DNA of 51,335 nucleotides, from positions 1 to 51,335 of the forward strand of contig DATCMU010000054.1 in NCBI GenBank assembly GCA_036563245.1, given 5' to 3'. The number at the start of each line of letters is the position of its first letter. Position 1 is the stretch's first letter. Shown here in pieces: positions 32,093 to 42,116 of this stretch. The stretch comes from DATCMU01 sp036563245 (GTDB lineage Bacteria > Pseudomonadota > Alphaproteobacteria > Rhizobiales > Devosiaceae). The translations under genes and the position numbers were made by a program. The notes under the pieces are model-generated. The model ran no database searches. It was given only the letters and a program-made list of their open reading frames with translations, and was not told where the DNA came from.

Positions 32093-33235
32093 ATGGATTC
32101 CAAGGCACCCACCGCAAGCACTGCCCGCCCCTGGCGGGACGCCTCCGCCAAGCCTTTCGTGCGCATCCGCAACGTGACCAAGAAGTTCGGCGAGTTCACC
32201 GCCGTCTTCAACCTCTCGCTCGACATCTACAAGGGCGAACTGTTTTGCCTTCTGGGCGGCTCCGGCTGCGGCAAGACCACCCTGTTGCGCATGCTGGCTG
32301 GTTTCGAGAACGCAACCAGCGGCGTCATAGAGATCGATGGGCAGGACATGGCGCGGGTTCCCCCCTATGCCCGCCCGGTGAACATGATGTTCCAGTCCTA
32401 TGCCCTGTTCCCGCACATGAGCGTGGAGGCCAATGTCGCATACGGATTGAAGCGCGCCGGCAAGAGCAAGGATGAGATCGAGGCCCGCGTGGCCGAACTG
32501 CTCAAGCTGGTCAAGCTCGAGCAGTTCCGGACCCGCAAGCCCGACCAGCTTTCCGGCGGCCAGCGCCAGCGCGTTGCCCTCGCCCGATCGCTCGCGCCGG
32601 GCCCCAAGCTTTTGCTTCTCGACGAACCACTGGGTGCGCTGGACAAGAAGCTGCGCGAGGAAACCCAGTTCGAACTGGTCAAGATCCAGGAAACCCTTGG
32701 CGTGACATTCATCGTGGTCACCCATGACCAGGAAGAGGCCATGAGTCTGGCCACCCGCATCGGGGTGATGCACGAAGGCGAGATCGTGCAGATCGGCGAG
32801 CCGCGCGAGGTCTATGAATATCCCGCATCACGTTATGTCGCGGATTTCATCGGCTCGGTGAACATGTTCGAGGGCGTGGTGGTCGAAGATGAAGTGGACC
32901 ACGTCCGCATTCGCTCGCGCGATGCGGGCTGCGACATCTATGTGGGACACGGGGTCAATTGCGCGCCCGAGCAGACATTGTGGTGCGCAATCAGGCCCGA
33001 AAAGATTCGCCTGCAGCGCGAAAAGCCCGAGGGAGACGCGAATTTCGCCCGCGGCACCGTCGAGGAAATCGTCTATCTGGGCGACATGTCCGTCTTCCAG
33101 GTGCACCTGGAGAGCGGCAGGCGCATCCGGGTGACCAAGGCCAACGCCGCCCGCTTCGAAGAGGACGCGATATCCTGGGATGAGGCGGTCTATGCCACCT
33201 GGGGGCCGGAGGCGGCGGCGGTGCTCACCACATGA
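32093..33235 (+). CDS. potG: Polyamine ABC transporter ATP-binding protein (PotG-like)
   Basis: 380 residues. Walker A GGSGCGKTT (about 55), Q loop MMFQSYALFPHMSV, signature LSGGQRQRVALARSL, Walker B LLLLDEPLGALDKKL, switch His in THDQEEAM; a TOBE-type regulatory domain fills the last third (IRPEKIRLQREK). It powers uptake by PotH/PotI. It follows potF after 65 bp with a hairpin and overlaps potH by four bases. Confidence 0.93.
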   Translation: MDSKAPTASTARPWRDASAKPFVRIRNVTKKFGEFTAVFNLSLDIYKGELFCLLGGSGCGKTTLLRMLAGFENATSGVIEIDGQDMARVPPYARPVNMMFQSYALFPHMSVEANVAYGLKRAGKSKDEIEARVAELLKLVKLEQFRTRKPDQLSGGQRQRVALARSLAPGPKLLLLDEPLGALDKKLREETQFELVKIQETLGVTFIVVTHDQEEAMSLATRIGVMHEGEIVQIGEPREVYEYPASRYVADFIGSVNMFEGVVVEDEVDHVRIRSRDAGCDIYVGHGVNCAPEQTLWCAIRPEKIRLQREKPEGDANFARGTVEEIVYLGDMSVFQVHLESGRRIRVTKANAARFEEDAISWDEAVYATWGPEAAAVLTT

Positions 33236-34188
33236 GCACTTCCGCAACCGAAACGCGCGACGGGGGCATGCGCGGCGCGCTGAACGCACTGCGCCACCGG
33301 CTGGGCCTGAGCGGCCGGGGGATCGTGGTTGCCATACCCACCCTCTGGCTGGGACTTTTCTTCCTGATCCCCTTTGCGGTCGTATGCAAGATCGCGCTCT
33401 CGAGTGCGGCGATCGCGCAGCCGCCCTATCTGCCCATGCTCAAGGCAATGGCCGACGGCACGGTGCAGATCACTCTCAATTTCGGCAATTTCCTGTTCCT
33501 CGGCCAGGACGACCTCTACCTCAAGTCCTATATCAGCTCGATCGAGATCGCCGTCGTCTCGACCATCCTGTGCCTTCTGATCGGCTATCCCATGGCCTAT
33601 GCCATCGCGCGTGCCCCAGAGCGCCGGCGCAACGTGCTGCTGATGCTGGTCATCCTGCCGTTCTGGACGTCGTTTCTGCTGCGCGTCTACGCGTGGATCG
33701 GCATCCTCAAGGGCAATGGAATCATCAACAACGCCCTGATGGGCCTGGGGATCATCCATGAACCCCTGGTGATGCTGCAGACCAATTTCGCGGTCTATGT
33801 CGGCATCGTCTACGGCTACCTGCCATTCATGATCCTGCCCCTCTATGCCAATCTCGCCAAGCTCGACGAGAACCTGCTCGAGGCGTCGGCCGACCTGGGC
33901 GCGCGCCCGCTGACGACCTTTCTCACCGTGACGCTGCCGCTGTCCCTGCCCGGGATCATCGCCGGCTCGATGCTGGTGCTCATTCCCGCCGTGGGGGAGT
34001 TCGTCATCCCCTCGCTGCTCGGCGGTCCCGGCACGCTGATGATCGGCCGCGTGCTCTGGGATGAATTCTTCTCCAATCGAGACTGGCCGATGGCATCCTC
34101 GGTCGCCATCGCCATGCTCGTGTTCGTGGTCGTGCCGATCCTGATCCTCAGGTCGGTCGAGGCCGGACTGGTGGAGCGCGGAAAGTGA
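33232..34188 (+). CDS. potH: Polyamine ABC transporter permease (PotH-like)
   Basis: 318 residues with six membrane helices; the first is at about 28-48. The cytoplasmic EAA loop reads LLEASADLGARPLTTFLTVTLP, which contacts the ATPase. It starts inside the potG stop (ATGA) and ends inside the potI start, so the chain is translationally coupled. Confidence 0.92.
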   Translation: MSTSATETRDGGMRGALNALRHRLGLSGRGIVVAIPTLWLGLFFLIPFAVVCKIALSSAAIAQPPYLPMLKAMADGTVQITLNFGNFLFLGQDDLYLKSYISSIEIAVVSTILCLLIGYPMAYAIARAPERRRNVLLMLVILPFWTSFLLRVYAWIGILKGNGIINNALMGLGIIHEPLVMLQTNFAVYVGIVYGYLPFMILPLYANLAKLDENLLEASADLGARPLTTFLTVTLPLSLPGIIAGSMLVLIPAVGEFVIPSLLGGPGTLMIGRVLWDEFFSNRDWPMASSVAIAMLVFVVVPILILRSVEAGLVERGK

Positions 34189-34988
34189 AGCGGAACCTGT
34201 TTCTCAGAGTGACGACGCTCCTCGGCTTCATCTTCCTTTATGCGCCGATCGTCTCGCTGGTCGTCTTCAGCTTCAACGAATCCAAGCTCGTCACCGTCTG
34301 GGGCGGCTTTTCCACCAAGTGGTACGGCGAATTGCTCGGCAACGAGCAGATACTTGAAGCGGCCTGGCTCAGTCTCCGGATTGCCTTTCTCAGCGCAAGC
34401 ATCGCCTCGGTCCTGGGCACTCTGGCAGCGATCGCCCTGGTCCGGTTCGGACGGTTCAGGGCCCGGACATGGCTGACCGGCATGGTCACCGCGCCCCTGG
34501 TCATGCCCGACGTCATCATCGGCCTGTCGCTCCTGCTGCTTTTCGTGGCCATGGAACAACTGATCGGATGGCCCGCCGGACGCGGTTTCCTCACGATCGT
34601 GATCGCCCATTCCACCCTGTGCATGGCCTACACAACCGTTGTGGTGCAGTCGCGGCTGTCCGATTTCGACCGCTCGCTCGAAGAGGCGGCGATGGACCTT
34701 GGCGCGACCCCGGTCAGGGTCTTCTTCGACATCACGCTGCCCATAATCCTGCCTGCGCTGATCTCGGCCTGGCTTCTGGCGTTCACCCTGTCGCTCGATG
34801 ACCTCGTCATCGCCAGTTTCGTCTCGGGACCCGGCGCTTCAACCCTGCCCATGGTGATCTTCTCCAAGATCAGGCTCGGGGTATCGCCGGACGTGAACGC
34901 CCTGGCCACGATCATCATCAGTATCGTCGCGCTCGGCGTGCTGGTCGCCACGCTGCAAATGATGCGCCGGCCGCGCCGGCAGGCCTGA
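34185..34988 (+). CDS. potI: Polyamine ABC transporter permease (PotI-like)
   Basis: 267 residues, six membrane helices, EAA loop SLEEAAMDLGATPVRVFFDITLP. FSFNESKLVTVWGGFSTKWY after the first helix is typical of PotI. The start is GTG, four bases into the potH stop. Last gene of the operon; convergent with acetoacetyl-CoA synthetase, nine bases away. Confidence 0.92.
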   Translation: MKRNLFLRVTTLLGFIFLYAPIVSLVVFSFNESKLVTVWGGFSTKWYGELLGNEQILEAAWLSLRIAFLSASIASVLGTLAAIALVRFGRFRARTWLTGMVTAPLVMPDVIIGLSLLLLFVAMEQLIGWPAGRGFLTIVIAHSTLCMAYTTVVVQSRLSDFDRSLEEAAMDLGATPVRVFFDITLPIILPALISAWLLAFTLSLDDLVIASFVSGPGASTLPMVIFSKIRLGVSPDVNALATIIISIVALGVLVATLQMMRRPRRQA

Positions 34989-34997
34989 GCTCCGCGC

Positions 34998-36944
34998 TCA
35001 GGCCTCAAGCTCGGGCAAGGCCTCGAAGAGACTGAGCGCCTCGGGATTGGCGAGGGCCTCCCTGTTCTTCACGGGCCGGCCATGGATCACCTCGCGCACC
35101 GCGAGTTCGGTGATCTTGCCCGACTTTGTGCGCGGAATATCGGACACGGCGATGACCTTGGCCGGAACGTGACGCGGCGAGGCGCCCGTGCGGATCTTGT
35201 GCTTGATCCGTTTCGTCAGATCCTCGTCGAGCGATACCCCGTCGGCCAGTCTGACGAACAGGACCACGCGCACGTCGCCGTCCCAGTCCTGGCCGACGCA
35301 CAGGGCCTCGATGACCTCGGGCAACTGCTCGACCTGGTTGTAGATCTCGGCGGTGCCGATCCGTACGCCTCCGGGATTGAGCGTTGCGTCGGACCGTCCG
35401 TGGATGATCATGCCGCCGCTCTCGGTCCATTCGGCCCAGTCGCCGTGGCACCAGACATTTTCGAAGCGCTCGAAATAGGCGGCGCGGTATTTTTCGCCTT
35501 CCGGGTCGTTCCAGAACATCAGGGGCATCGAGGGAAACGGTCGCGTGCAGACCAGTTCGCCCTTGCCGCGCCCCATCGCCCGGCCATCCTCGTCCCAGAC
35601 CTCGACGGCCATGCCCAGCCCCGGGCCCTGGATTTCCCCCACCCGGACGGGCAGCGTGGGTACGCCGAGCACGAAGCACGAGACGATGTCGGTGCCACCG
35701 GAGATCGAGGCCAGATGCAGGTCTCCCTTGACCTGCTCGTAGACATAACGAAAATTTTCCGGAGCCAGAGGCGAGCCCGTCGAGGCCATCGTCCTGAGCG
35801 CGGAAAGATCGTGACTGTTCCTTGGAGCCAGCCCTGCCTTGCGCAGCGCGTCGATGAACTTGGCCGATGTCCCGAAGAAGGCGAACCGCTCCTGCTCGGC
35901 ATAGTCGAACAGCACATTGCCGCTGGGGAAGAATGGGGAGCCGTCATAAAGGCAGAGCGTCGCGCCCGAAGCCAGCCCCGACACCAGCCAGTTCCACATC
36001 ATCCAGCCGCAAGTGGAGAAGTAGAACAACCGGTCGCCGTCCCTGATATCGCAATGCAGGCGATGTTCCTTGAGGTGCTGGAGCAAGGTGCCGCCCGCCC
36101 CGTGCACGATACATTTCGGCACGCCCGTGGTGCCTGAGGAAAACAGGATATAGAGCGGATGATCGAATGCCTGGCGCGAGAACGTCAGGGGCCTTGCTTC
36201 ATAACCGGCGATCAGGCTCTCGAAATCGACGGTGTGTTCCATCTCGCGCGCGGCACCCACCGCATCGCCGAGATAGGAGACAAGGACAGTCCTGACAGGC
36301 CGCAACTCCGCGGCAATCGCCCGCACCTTTTCGCGCACGTCCTGGCGCTTGCCATTGTACCAGTAGCCATCGGGCGCAATGAACAGCTTCGGCGAAATCT
36401 GCGCGAACCGGTCGAGCACGCCGCGCTCGCCGAAGTCGGGCGAGCAGGACGACCAGATTGCCCCGAGCGAGGTCGCGGCCAGCATCGCCGCCACCGTTTC
36501 GGGCATGTTGGGCATCATTCCCGCCACCCTGTCGCCGACGCCCACGCCCAGCCCGGCAAACGCTTGCTGAAGCCGCGAGACGAGCGCCCTCAACTCGTCC
36601 CAGCTCATGCGCAGGGAAACCTTGTTCTCCCCCCGAAAGATCAGCGCCGTCTCCGGCCCGGACTTGCGCAACAGATTCTCGGCGAAATTGAGCCGCGCCC
36701 CGGGAAAGAAGCGCGCCCCAGGCATCCGGTCGCCATCGGAAAGGATTGTACCGCCTTTCTCCCCGATTACCTCGCAATGGTCCCAGATCGCTTCCCAGAA
36801 CGCCTCCCGGTCACCGATCGACCAACGATGCATCTGGGCGAAATTCGCACCGTCGAATCCAAATCGCCCGCCCATTCGCGTGCCGAACTGATGCATCTGG
36901 CTGGCCGAAATGCGTTCCTCCGACGGCGTCCACAATACGCTCAC
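34998..36944 (-). CDS. aacS: Acetoacetyl-CoA synthetase
   Basis: Adenylate-forming enzyme of 648 residues that activates acetoacetate. The phosphate loop is ILFSSGTTGVPKCIVHGAGG, the A8-type region GRSDATLNPGGVRIGTAEIY, and the C-terminal catalytic Lys is in PRTKSGKITELAV. The N-terminus MSVLWTPSEERISASQMHQF matches AacS rather than acetyl-CoA synthetase. It would let the cell use acetoacetate from ketone or polyhydroxybutyrate turnover. No PHB genes are beside it. Confidence 0.93.
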   Translation of the reverse strand: MSVLWTPSEERISASQMHQFGTRMGGRFGFDGANFAQMHRWSIGDREAFWEAIWDHCEVIGEKGGTILSDGDRMPGARFFPGARLNFAENLLRKSGPETALIFRGENKVSLRMSWDELRALVSRLQQAFAGLGVGVGDRVAGMMPNMPETVAAMLAATSLGAIWSSCSPDFGERGVLDRFAQISPKLFIAPDGYWYNGKRQDVREKVRAIAAELRPVRTVLVSYLGDAVGAAREMEHTVDFESLIAGYEARPLTFSRQAFDHPLYILFSSGTTGVPKCIVHGAGGTLLQHLKEHRLHCDIRDGDRLFYFSTCGWMMWNWLVSGLASGATLCLYDGSPFFPSGNVLFDYAEQERFAFFGTSAKFIDALRKAGLAPRNSHDLSALRTMASTGSPLAPENFRYVYEQVKGDLHLASISGGTDIVSCFVLGVPTLPVRVGEIQGPGLGMAVEVWDEDGRAMGRGKGELVCTRPFPSMPLMFWNDPEGEKYRAAYFERFENVWCHGDWAEWTESGGMIIHGRSDATLNPGGVRIGTAEIYNQVEQLPEVIEALCVGQDWDGDVRVVLFVRLADGVSLDEDLTKRIKHKIRTGASPRHVPAKVIAVSDIPRTKSGKITELAVREVIHGRPVKNREALANPEALSLFEALPELEA

Positions 36945-36999
36945 CGCGCTCCCCCTTCTTTTCTCTTTCAGTCGCTCTTGCGCACCGTAAAACTCGATT

Positions 37000-38412
37000 T
37001 CAGCATTCTGGAACGTTCACCGCCAGCCCGCCAAGGCTGGTTTCCTTGTAGCGTTCGTTCATGTCGACGCCGGTCTGCCGCATGGTCTCGACGCAATTGT
37101 CCAGCGGTATCGCATGCTTGCCATCTCCCTTCATGGCAAGCGACGCCGCGGTGACCGCCTTGACCGCGCCGAAGGCATTGCGCTCGATACAGGGCACCTG
37201 GACCAGCCCCCCGACAGGGTCGCAGGTCATCCCCAGATGGTGCTCGAGCGCGATTTCCGCCGCATTCTCGACCTGCTCCGGCGTGCCGCCCATCAATGCG
37301 CAAAGCGCCGCCGCCGCCATGGCCGAGGCGGAACCCACCTCTCCCTGGCACCCCACTTCGGCGCCGGAGATCGAGGCGTTGTGCTTGATGATTCCCCCGA
37401 TGGCCGCCGCCGTCAGCAGGGCCTCGCGTACCCCGCCAACACTGGCATCCTCTCGGAACTGCAGGTAGTAGCGCAGCACCGCCGGCAGCACGCCTGCCGC
37501 TCCGTTTGTCGGCGCGGTTACAACCCGCCCGCCGGCTGCGTTTTCCTCGTTCACCGCCATCGCATAGACCGCCAGCCAGTCGTTGGCGATCAGCGGGTCG
37601 GGGCGATTGGACAGGGCCTGGGCGTTGAGCTTGTCGTGGATGTCAGCCGCCCGCCGCTTCACCTTGAGCGCTCCCGGCAACAGGCCGCGCTGGCCCAGCC
37701 CGCGACGTATGCAGCCCTCCATTGCCTGCCAGATGTCGTCGAGCCTTGCATCCAGCACGGCGGCGGGCATGCGGCTTTCCTCGTTCGCCCGCTTCATCGC
37801 CGCAATGCTCAGCCCGGAGCGCGACGCCATGGCCAGCATTTCGGTCGCGGTGGAAAAAGGAAACGGGACATCGTTGTCGGGCGGCCGGATTGGGCCCTCC
37901 ACGACATGTCCCATTTCGTTTTCGCTGACGATGAAGCCGCCGCCCACCGAGTAGTAGACGCGTCGCAGCAACAAGCCCCCATCGGCATCGAACGCGGAGA
38001 ATTGCAGGCCATTGGTGTGGCCGGGCAACCGGCGCTGCCGGTCCATGACCAGATCGTGCTGGGGCCGGAACCGGTAGCTCGGGTGGCCTGGCGGATGCAC
38101 CTCGCCATGCTGGGCGACCCGCGCCACGGCCGCGTCGATTTCGTCGGGGTCCACGCTGTCCGGCTTCAGGCCCGCGAGCCCGAGAATGACGGCACGGTCG
38201 GTGGCGTGACCGACACCCGTAAAGGCAAGCGAACCGTGCAGGCTCACGCTCAACGAACTTACGATTCTCCCCTGCGGGCGCGGCCAGTCGCCGTGAAGGA
38301 TTTCATCGAGGAACATCCCCGCGGCCACCATCGGCCCCATCGTATGCGAACTCGAAGGACCTATGCCGATCTTGAAGATATCGAAAACCGAAAGAAACAA
38401 GGCCACCACCAT
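37000..38412 (-). CDS. sdaA: L-serine ammonia-lyase, iron-sulfur type
   Basis: Deaminates L-serine to pyruvate. It has 470 residues in a single chain carrying both beta and alpha domains. FLSVFDIFKIGIGPSSSHTMGP opens the beta domain; ASISGAEVGCQGEVGSASAMA and GMTCDPVGGLVQVPCIERNA hold the Cys residues for the 4Fe-4S cluster. The ATG at 38412 fits the family start; the frame remains open upstream. It lies 55 bp upstream of aacS on the same strand, so joint transcription is possible. Confidence 0.93.
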   Translation of the reverse strand: MVVALFLSVFDIFKIGIGPSSSHTMGPMVAAGMFLDEILHGDWPRPQGRIVSSLSVSLHGSLAFTGVGHATDRAVILGLAGLKPDSVDPDEIDAAVARVAQHGEVHPPGHPSYRFRPQHDLVMDRQRRLPGHTNGLQFSAFDADGGLLLRRVYYSVGGGFIVSENEMGHVVEGPIRPPDNDVPFPFSTATEMLAMASRSGLSIAAMKRANEESRMPAAVLDARLDDIWQAMEGCIRRGLGQRGLLPGALKVKRRAADIHDKLNAQALSNRPDPLIANDWLAVYAMAVNEENAAGGRVVTAPTNGAAGVLPAVLRYYLQFREDASVGGVREALLTAAAIGGIIKHNASISGAEVGCQGEVGSASAMAAAALCALMGGTPEQVENAAEIALEHHLGMTCDPVGGLVQVPCIERNAFGAVKAVTAASLAMKGDGKHAIPLDNCVETMRQTGVDMNERYKETSLGGLAVNVPEC

Positions 38413-38687
38413 TTCGGGCGGATTTGCTTCCGCCTCATCATGCCGACGCCGGCTCACGCCGGGCAGATTCCGCCCAATGCCTTGCACCTTGCTCGCCCGA
38501 GCACAAGTCCCACATTGGTCGTGCAGGGTCTGCGCGGCCTTCTGGCGGGCAAGCCGGCCACCCGACCGCCGAATTTTCCTGATGACCGCCGGGGTGAATG
38601 CGCTAGACCTTGGTCCGGGGCGCCGATTCCTGCAAGGGGACGGGAGCCGCCCGGCACGGAAATGAAAACTGGGACCGGCGAAGATCC

Positions 38688-39632
38688 ATGGCGCGCAACG
38701 AACTTGTCCTGTTGACCGGCGCGACCGGCTTCATCGGCAGTCATCTCGGTCCTGCACTCGTGGCGCGCGGACTGCAATTGCGCACAAGCGGCCATACCCG
38801 TTCGTCGGGTGAAACCCTTGCCTTGCCGATCGCGCCACGCACGGACTTCACCCGCCTCCTCGATGGCGTGAGTGCCGTGGTTCACCTTGCCGGGCGGGCC
38901 CACATTGCAGACCGGAGCGACGTCGCGGCCCTGCAAGCGTTTCGGCACGTCAATACCGAGGGCACCAAGGCACTGGCCGAGGCGGCCGCGAAGGCCGGCG
39001 TAGAGCGATTCATATTCGCCAGTTCGGTCGCCGTTCACGGCTCCTGGCCCGGGCGTCCGCTACGCGAAACCGACGCGCCGGCACCCGCGACGCCCTATGG
39101 CATTTCCAAATACGAGGCCGAGATCGCACTCCAGGCCCTGGCGGCCCGAACCGGAATGGCGATCACGACACTCCGACTGCCGCTGGTCTATGGCCCGGGC
39201 GCGGTCGGGCGCATGGGCCAGCTTGTCGGGGCGATCGCACGGGGCTTGCCGCTGCCGCTTGGCAGTGTCCGGAATGCCAGGAGCCTGCTCGGCATCGGCA
39301 ATCTTTCGGACCTCATTGCACGGCTGATCGAGTGCCCGGAACCGATTGCCGGCCAATTCCTCGTCTCCGACGGACAGGACGTCTCGACGCCCGAAATCGT
39401 TGCGGCGCTGGCGCAAGGCATGCAGCAGCGCGCGAGAATGCCGGCAGTACCCGTGCCGGTTCTAAGGGCATTCGCCCGTATTTCGGGAAAGGCCGAACTG
39501 CTCGACAAGTTGATCGGAAACCTGACGATCGACGCCACGTCCATCCGCGACGCCCTCTCGTGGCAGCCGCCGATCCCGGTCCATCAGGGGCTTGTGGAAA
39601 CCGGCCGCGCCCATGCTAGTTTTCGTCGCTGA
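38688..39632 (+). CDS. NAD-dependent nucleotide-sugar epimerase/reductase (WbpV-like)
   Basis: 314 residues, extended SDR. Cofactor motif LTGATGFIGSHLGPAL (about 8-23), VVHLAGRAHI, active-site SSVAVHG and YGISKYEAE. LRLPLVYGPGAVGRMGQL and FLVSDGQDVSTPEIV match the branch containing WbpV and relatives that act on UDP-N-acetyl amino sugars for surface polysaccharide. No glycosyltransferase is beside it, so the pathway is open. Divergent from sdaA. Confidence 0.8.
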   Translation: MARNELVLLTGATGFIGSHLGPALVARGLQLRTSGHTRSSGETLALPIAPRTDFTRLLDGVSAVVHLAGRAHIADRSDVAALQAFRHVNTEGTKALAEAAAKAGVERFIFASSVAVHGSWPGRPLRETDAPAPATPYGISKYEAEIALQALAARTGMAITTLRLPLVYGPGAVGRMGQLVGAIARGLPLPLGSVRNARSLLGIGNLSDLIARLIECPEPIAGQFLVSDGQDVSTPEIVAALAQGMQQRARMPAVPVPVLRAFARISGKAELLDKLIGNLTIDATSIRDALSWQPPIPVHQGLVETGRAHASFRR

Positions 39633-39684
39633 TGGCGGGCGAAGCGCTTTTGTGGCGGGCATCGGCTGAGAAGGGGACGGGGCA

Positions 39685-40938
39685 ATGAGCGGGCAACTGC
39701 AAAATTGGGCGGGCAATATCGCCTTCGCCGCAAGGGCCGTGCACACCCCGGGTTCGGTTCCCGAACTCCAGGAAATCGTTCGGAAAACCGAAAGGTTGCG
39801 GCCATTCGGTTCGCGGCACTCGTTCAACCGGATCGCCGACACCACCGGCGATCTTGTCTCGACCCGGCGCCTCGACCGGATCATCGGGATCGACCAACAG
39901 GCCCGAACTGTCACCATCGAGGGTGGCGTCACCTATGGTCAGTTGTGCCCGGCCATCGAGGCGCACGGCCTCGCCCTCCGAAATCTCGCCTCACTGCCGC
40001 ATATCTCGGTGGCCGGCGCCGTGGCGACCGCGACGCATGGCTCCGGCGTCGCCAATCAGAGCCTCGCCAGCGCGGTGTCGCGCCTCAGGATCGTCACAGC
40101 CTCGGGCGACCTGCTGACGCTGTCGCGCGGCGATCCGGACTTCGATGGCGCGGTCGTCTCGTTGGGCGCATTGGGCATCGTGGCCGAACTGACGCTGGAC
40201 CTCGTGCCCTCCTTCACCATACGCCAACACATGTATCTCGACCTGCCGCTTGCCGCGGCGATGGCCGATTTCGACGCCATCATGTCCAGCGGCTACAGCG
40301 TCAGCATGTTCACCAGCTGGCGGGCCGAGACGGTAGACAAGCTCCTCGTCAAGAGCCTTGGCAATGTCCCGGTTCATTCCGCGGAGGCGTTCGGCGCGAA
40401 GCCTGCTGACCGCAAGCACCATCTGATCCCCGGCCTCGACCCCACCCCCTGCACCGAGCAGATGGGCATTGAGGGCCCCTGGCACGAGCGGCTCGCCCAC
40501 TTCCGCATGGACTTCACACCCAGCGCCGGCGACGAACTGCAATCGGAATACTTCATCTCCAGATCGGACGCCGCCCAAGCCATCGCCGCGCTGCACGACA
40601 TTCAACACGTCTTCTCGCCTGTTCTGGCAATCTCGGAAATCCGCACCATTGCAGCAGACGAGTTGTGGATGAGCCCGTTAAACGGACGCGATGCCGTGGC
40701 ATTCCACTTCACGTGGCGGCCGGACTGGGATGCGGTCCGCAAGGTGCTGCCTTTGATCGAAAGGCAGCTTGCGCCGTACGAACCGACCCCTCACTGGGGC
40801 AAGCTGTTCGAAATGGCGCCTGGCGACATCGCCGCGCGCTATCTTCGTCTTCCCGCCTTCAGGGCATTGGTTTCAAGACACGATCCGGGCGGGAAATTCC
40901 GAAATATGTTCCTTGACCGCTATGTTTTCGGGGAGTGA
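39685..40938 (+). CDS. FAD-dependent alditol oxidase-like protein
   Basis: 417 residues of the VAO/PCMH flavoprotein family. RPFGSRHSFNRIADTTGDLVS places H45 where alditol oxidase (AldO) binds FAD covalently. VTIEGGVTYGQLCPAIEAHG and SVAGAVATATHGSG are FAD-binding blocks; the C-terminus GGKFRNMFLDRYVFG fits AldO/aldonolactone oxidases. It probably oxidises a polyol such as xylitol or sorbitol with oxygen, giving H2O2. It starts 52 bp after the epimerase gene and is convergent with the Ldh_2 gene. Confidence 0.8.
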   Translation: MSGQLQNWAGNIAFAARAVHTPGSVPELQEIVRKTERLRPFGSRHSFNRIADTTGDLVSTRRLDRIIGIDQQARTVTIEGGVTYGQLCPAIEAHGLALRNLASLPHISVAGAVATATHGSGVANQSLASAVSRLRIVTASGDLLTLSRGDPDFDGAVVSLGALGIVAELTLDLVPSFTIRQHMYLDLPLAAAMADFDAIMSSGYSVSMFTSWRAETVDKLLVKSLGNVPVHSAEAFGAKPADRKHHLIPGLDPTPCTEQMGIEGPWHERLAHFRMDFTPSAGDELQSEYFISRSDAAQAIAALHDIQHVFSPVLAISEIRTIAADELWMSPLNGRDAVAFHFTWRPDWDAVRKVLPLIERQLAPYEPTPHWGKLFEMAPGDIAARYLRLPAFRALVSRHDPGGKFRNMFLDRYVFGE

Positions 40939-40960
40939 TCGAACCATCGAGCGAGGTCTG

Positions 40961-40982
40961 CCTGGTCGAAGACCCGACCAGG
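40961..40982. terminator. Hairpin between convergent genes
   Basis: An 8-bp perfect stem, CCTGGTCG/CGACCAGG, with a 6-base loop, 22 bases after the AldO-like stop and before the Ldh_2 stop. No T-run on either strand, so intrinsic termination is only possible, not shown. Confidence 0.4.
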
Positions 40983-41043
40983 ATCAACGCCAATTCCTTC
41001 ACGCGGCAATAGTCCACTCGGAATTGCGCACCTCCTGGCGGGC

Positions 41044-42108
41044 TCAGGCGTCCGCCCCAACCAGCGCCGGAACTCCGAGGCCGGAGCCGATCTCATCGAT
41101 ATCCCGGACCAGCTTGCCCGGCAATGGAATGCCGTCCTTCTGGCGAGAATTCCGCGTATTGTGCTCTATCTCGCCCGGAATATACATGCGCTGATCCGCG
41201 TCCCACATCGGAGACGATTTCACCGTCGCGTAGAATGCGTCCATGCGATCAAGAAAGGCCTCGCCGGGCATTGCCACCGACGGGTCGATCGCAATGAGCA
41301 TGTGCCCTGTTTCGCTCGTCTTGTCCGGATCGGCATACATGCTGCGAATGCCGAACTGGAAGGCGCCACCGCTCAGCACGCCGGACAGGATATCCACCAG
41401 CAGCGAGAGTCCAAACCCCTTGTGCCCGCCAAGCGGCAGCAGGAAGCCTTCAAAACCCACCTTGGGGTCGTCGGTGGGCCGTCCGGCCCGGTCTGTCGCC
41501 CAGGTCTGGGGGATCTTCTCGCCCTTTTCGATTGCGAGAAGCAGCTTGCCCCCCGCCACCGCCGACATCGATATGTCGAGCAGGAAGGGAAAGCCAAGCC
41601 GTGTTGGCGCGCCGAATGCTATCGGGTTGTTACCCGTGATCGGTTTCGCCCCGCCCGGAACGACAAGATTGGGCGTAACGTTGGTCATGGAAATGCCAAG
41701 CATTCCCTCCTTGGCGGCGTGCTCCGCATAAAGGGCCGCCGCGCCGAAGTGGTTGGAATTACGCACCGAAACCGCACCGATGCCAAAGTTCCGGGCCAGG
41801 TCGATGGCGCGGGCCATGGCCGCGTGGCCAACGATGTATCCCATGCCCCTATCGCCATCCATCACCTCGAACGCACCGGCTGTCGCGACCGTTTCCGGGC
41901 GCGGATTGGCCTTGATAGTCAGTTCCCGCAGGCGGCGGGCATAGATCGGCAAACGCAATACGCCGTGCGAGTCGATGCCCCACAGGTTGGTGAGGAGCAT
42001 GTACGAGGCGCAAAGTGCCGCGTTCTGCTCGGACATTCCCAGTTTGGCAAAGACTTCCGTGAGGTAATGCTGCAGGTCATCCGCGGCTACAATGACAGTA
42101 TCGGACAT
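41044..42108 (-). CDS. Malate/L-lactate dehydrogenase-like (Ldh_2 family) oxidoreductase
   Basis: 354 residues from the ATG at 42108 (AAGGAG upstream; a TTG at 42120 is less likely). GIDSHGVLRLPIYARRL holds the catalytic His; SVRNSNHFGAAALYAEHAA and PGGAKPITGNNPIAFGAPT are further family blocks, with GGHKGFGLSLLVDILSGVL near the C-terminus. Members oxidise 2-hydroxy acids, ureidoglycolate or sugar-derived acids, or reduce 2-keto acids, with NAD(P). It follows the cupin gene at the edge of the sugar region, so a sugar-acid or keto-acid substrate is likely. Confidence 0.86.
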   Translation of the reverse strand: MSDTVIVAADDLQHYLTEVFAKLGMSEQNAALCASYMLLTNLWGIDSHGVLRLPIYARRLRELTIKANPRPETVATAGAFEVMDGDRGMGYIVGHAAMARAIDLARNFGIGAVSVRNSNHFGAAALYAEHAAKEGMLGISMTNVTPNLVVPGGAKPITGNNPIAFGAPTRLGFPFLLDISMSAVAGGKLLLAIEKGEKIPQTWATDRAGRPTDDPKVGFEGFLLPLGGHKGFGLSLLVDILSGVLSGGAFQFGIRSMYADPDKTSETGHMLIAIDPSVAMPGEAFLDRMDAFYATVKSSPMWDADQRMYIPGEIEHNTRNSRQKDGIPLPGKLVRDIDEIGSGLGVPALVGADA

Positions 42109-42116
42109 TTTCAAGA

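Noticed and set aside
30684..32117. 477-codon minus-strand frame opposite potF
   Set aside because: Antisense to the clear potF gene; no family features, and the frame crosses the intergenic region only by chance in GC-rich sequence.
37114..38715. 533-codon plus-strand frame opposite sdaA
   Set aside because: Mirrors the L-serine dehydratase gene, whose iron-sulfur motifs are intact on the minus strand.
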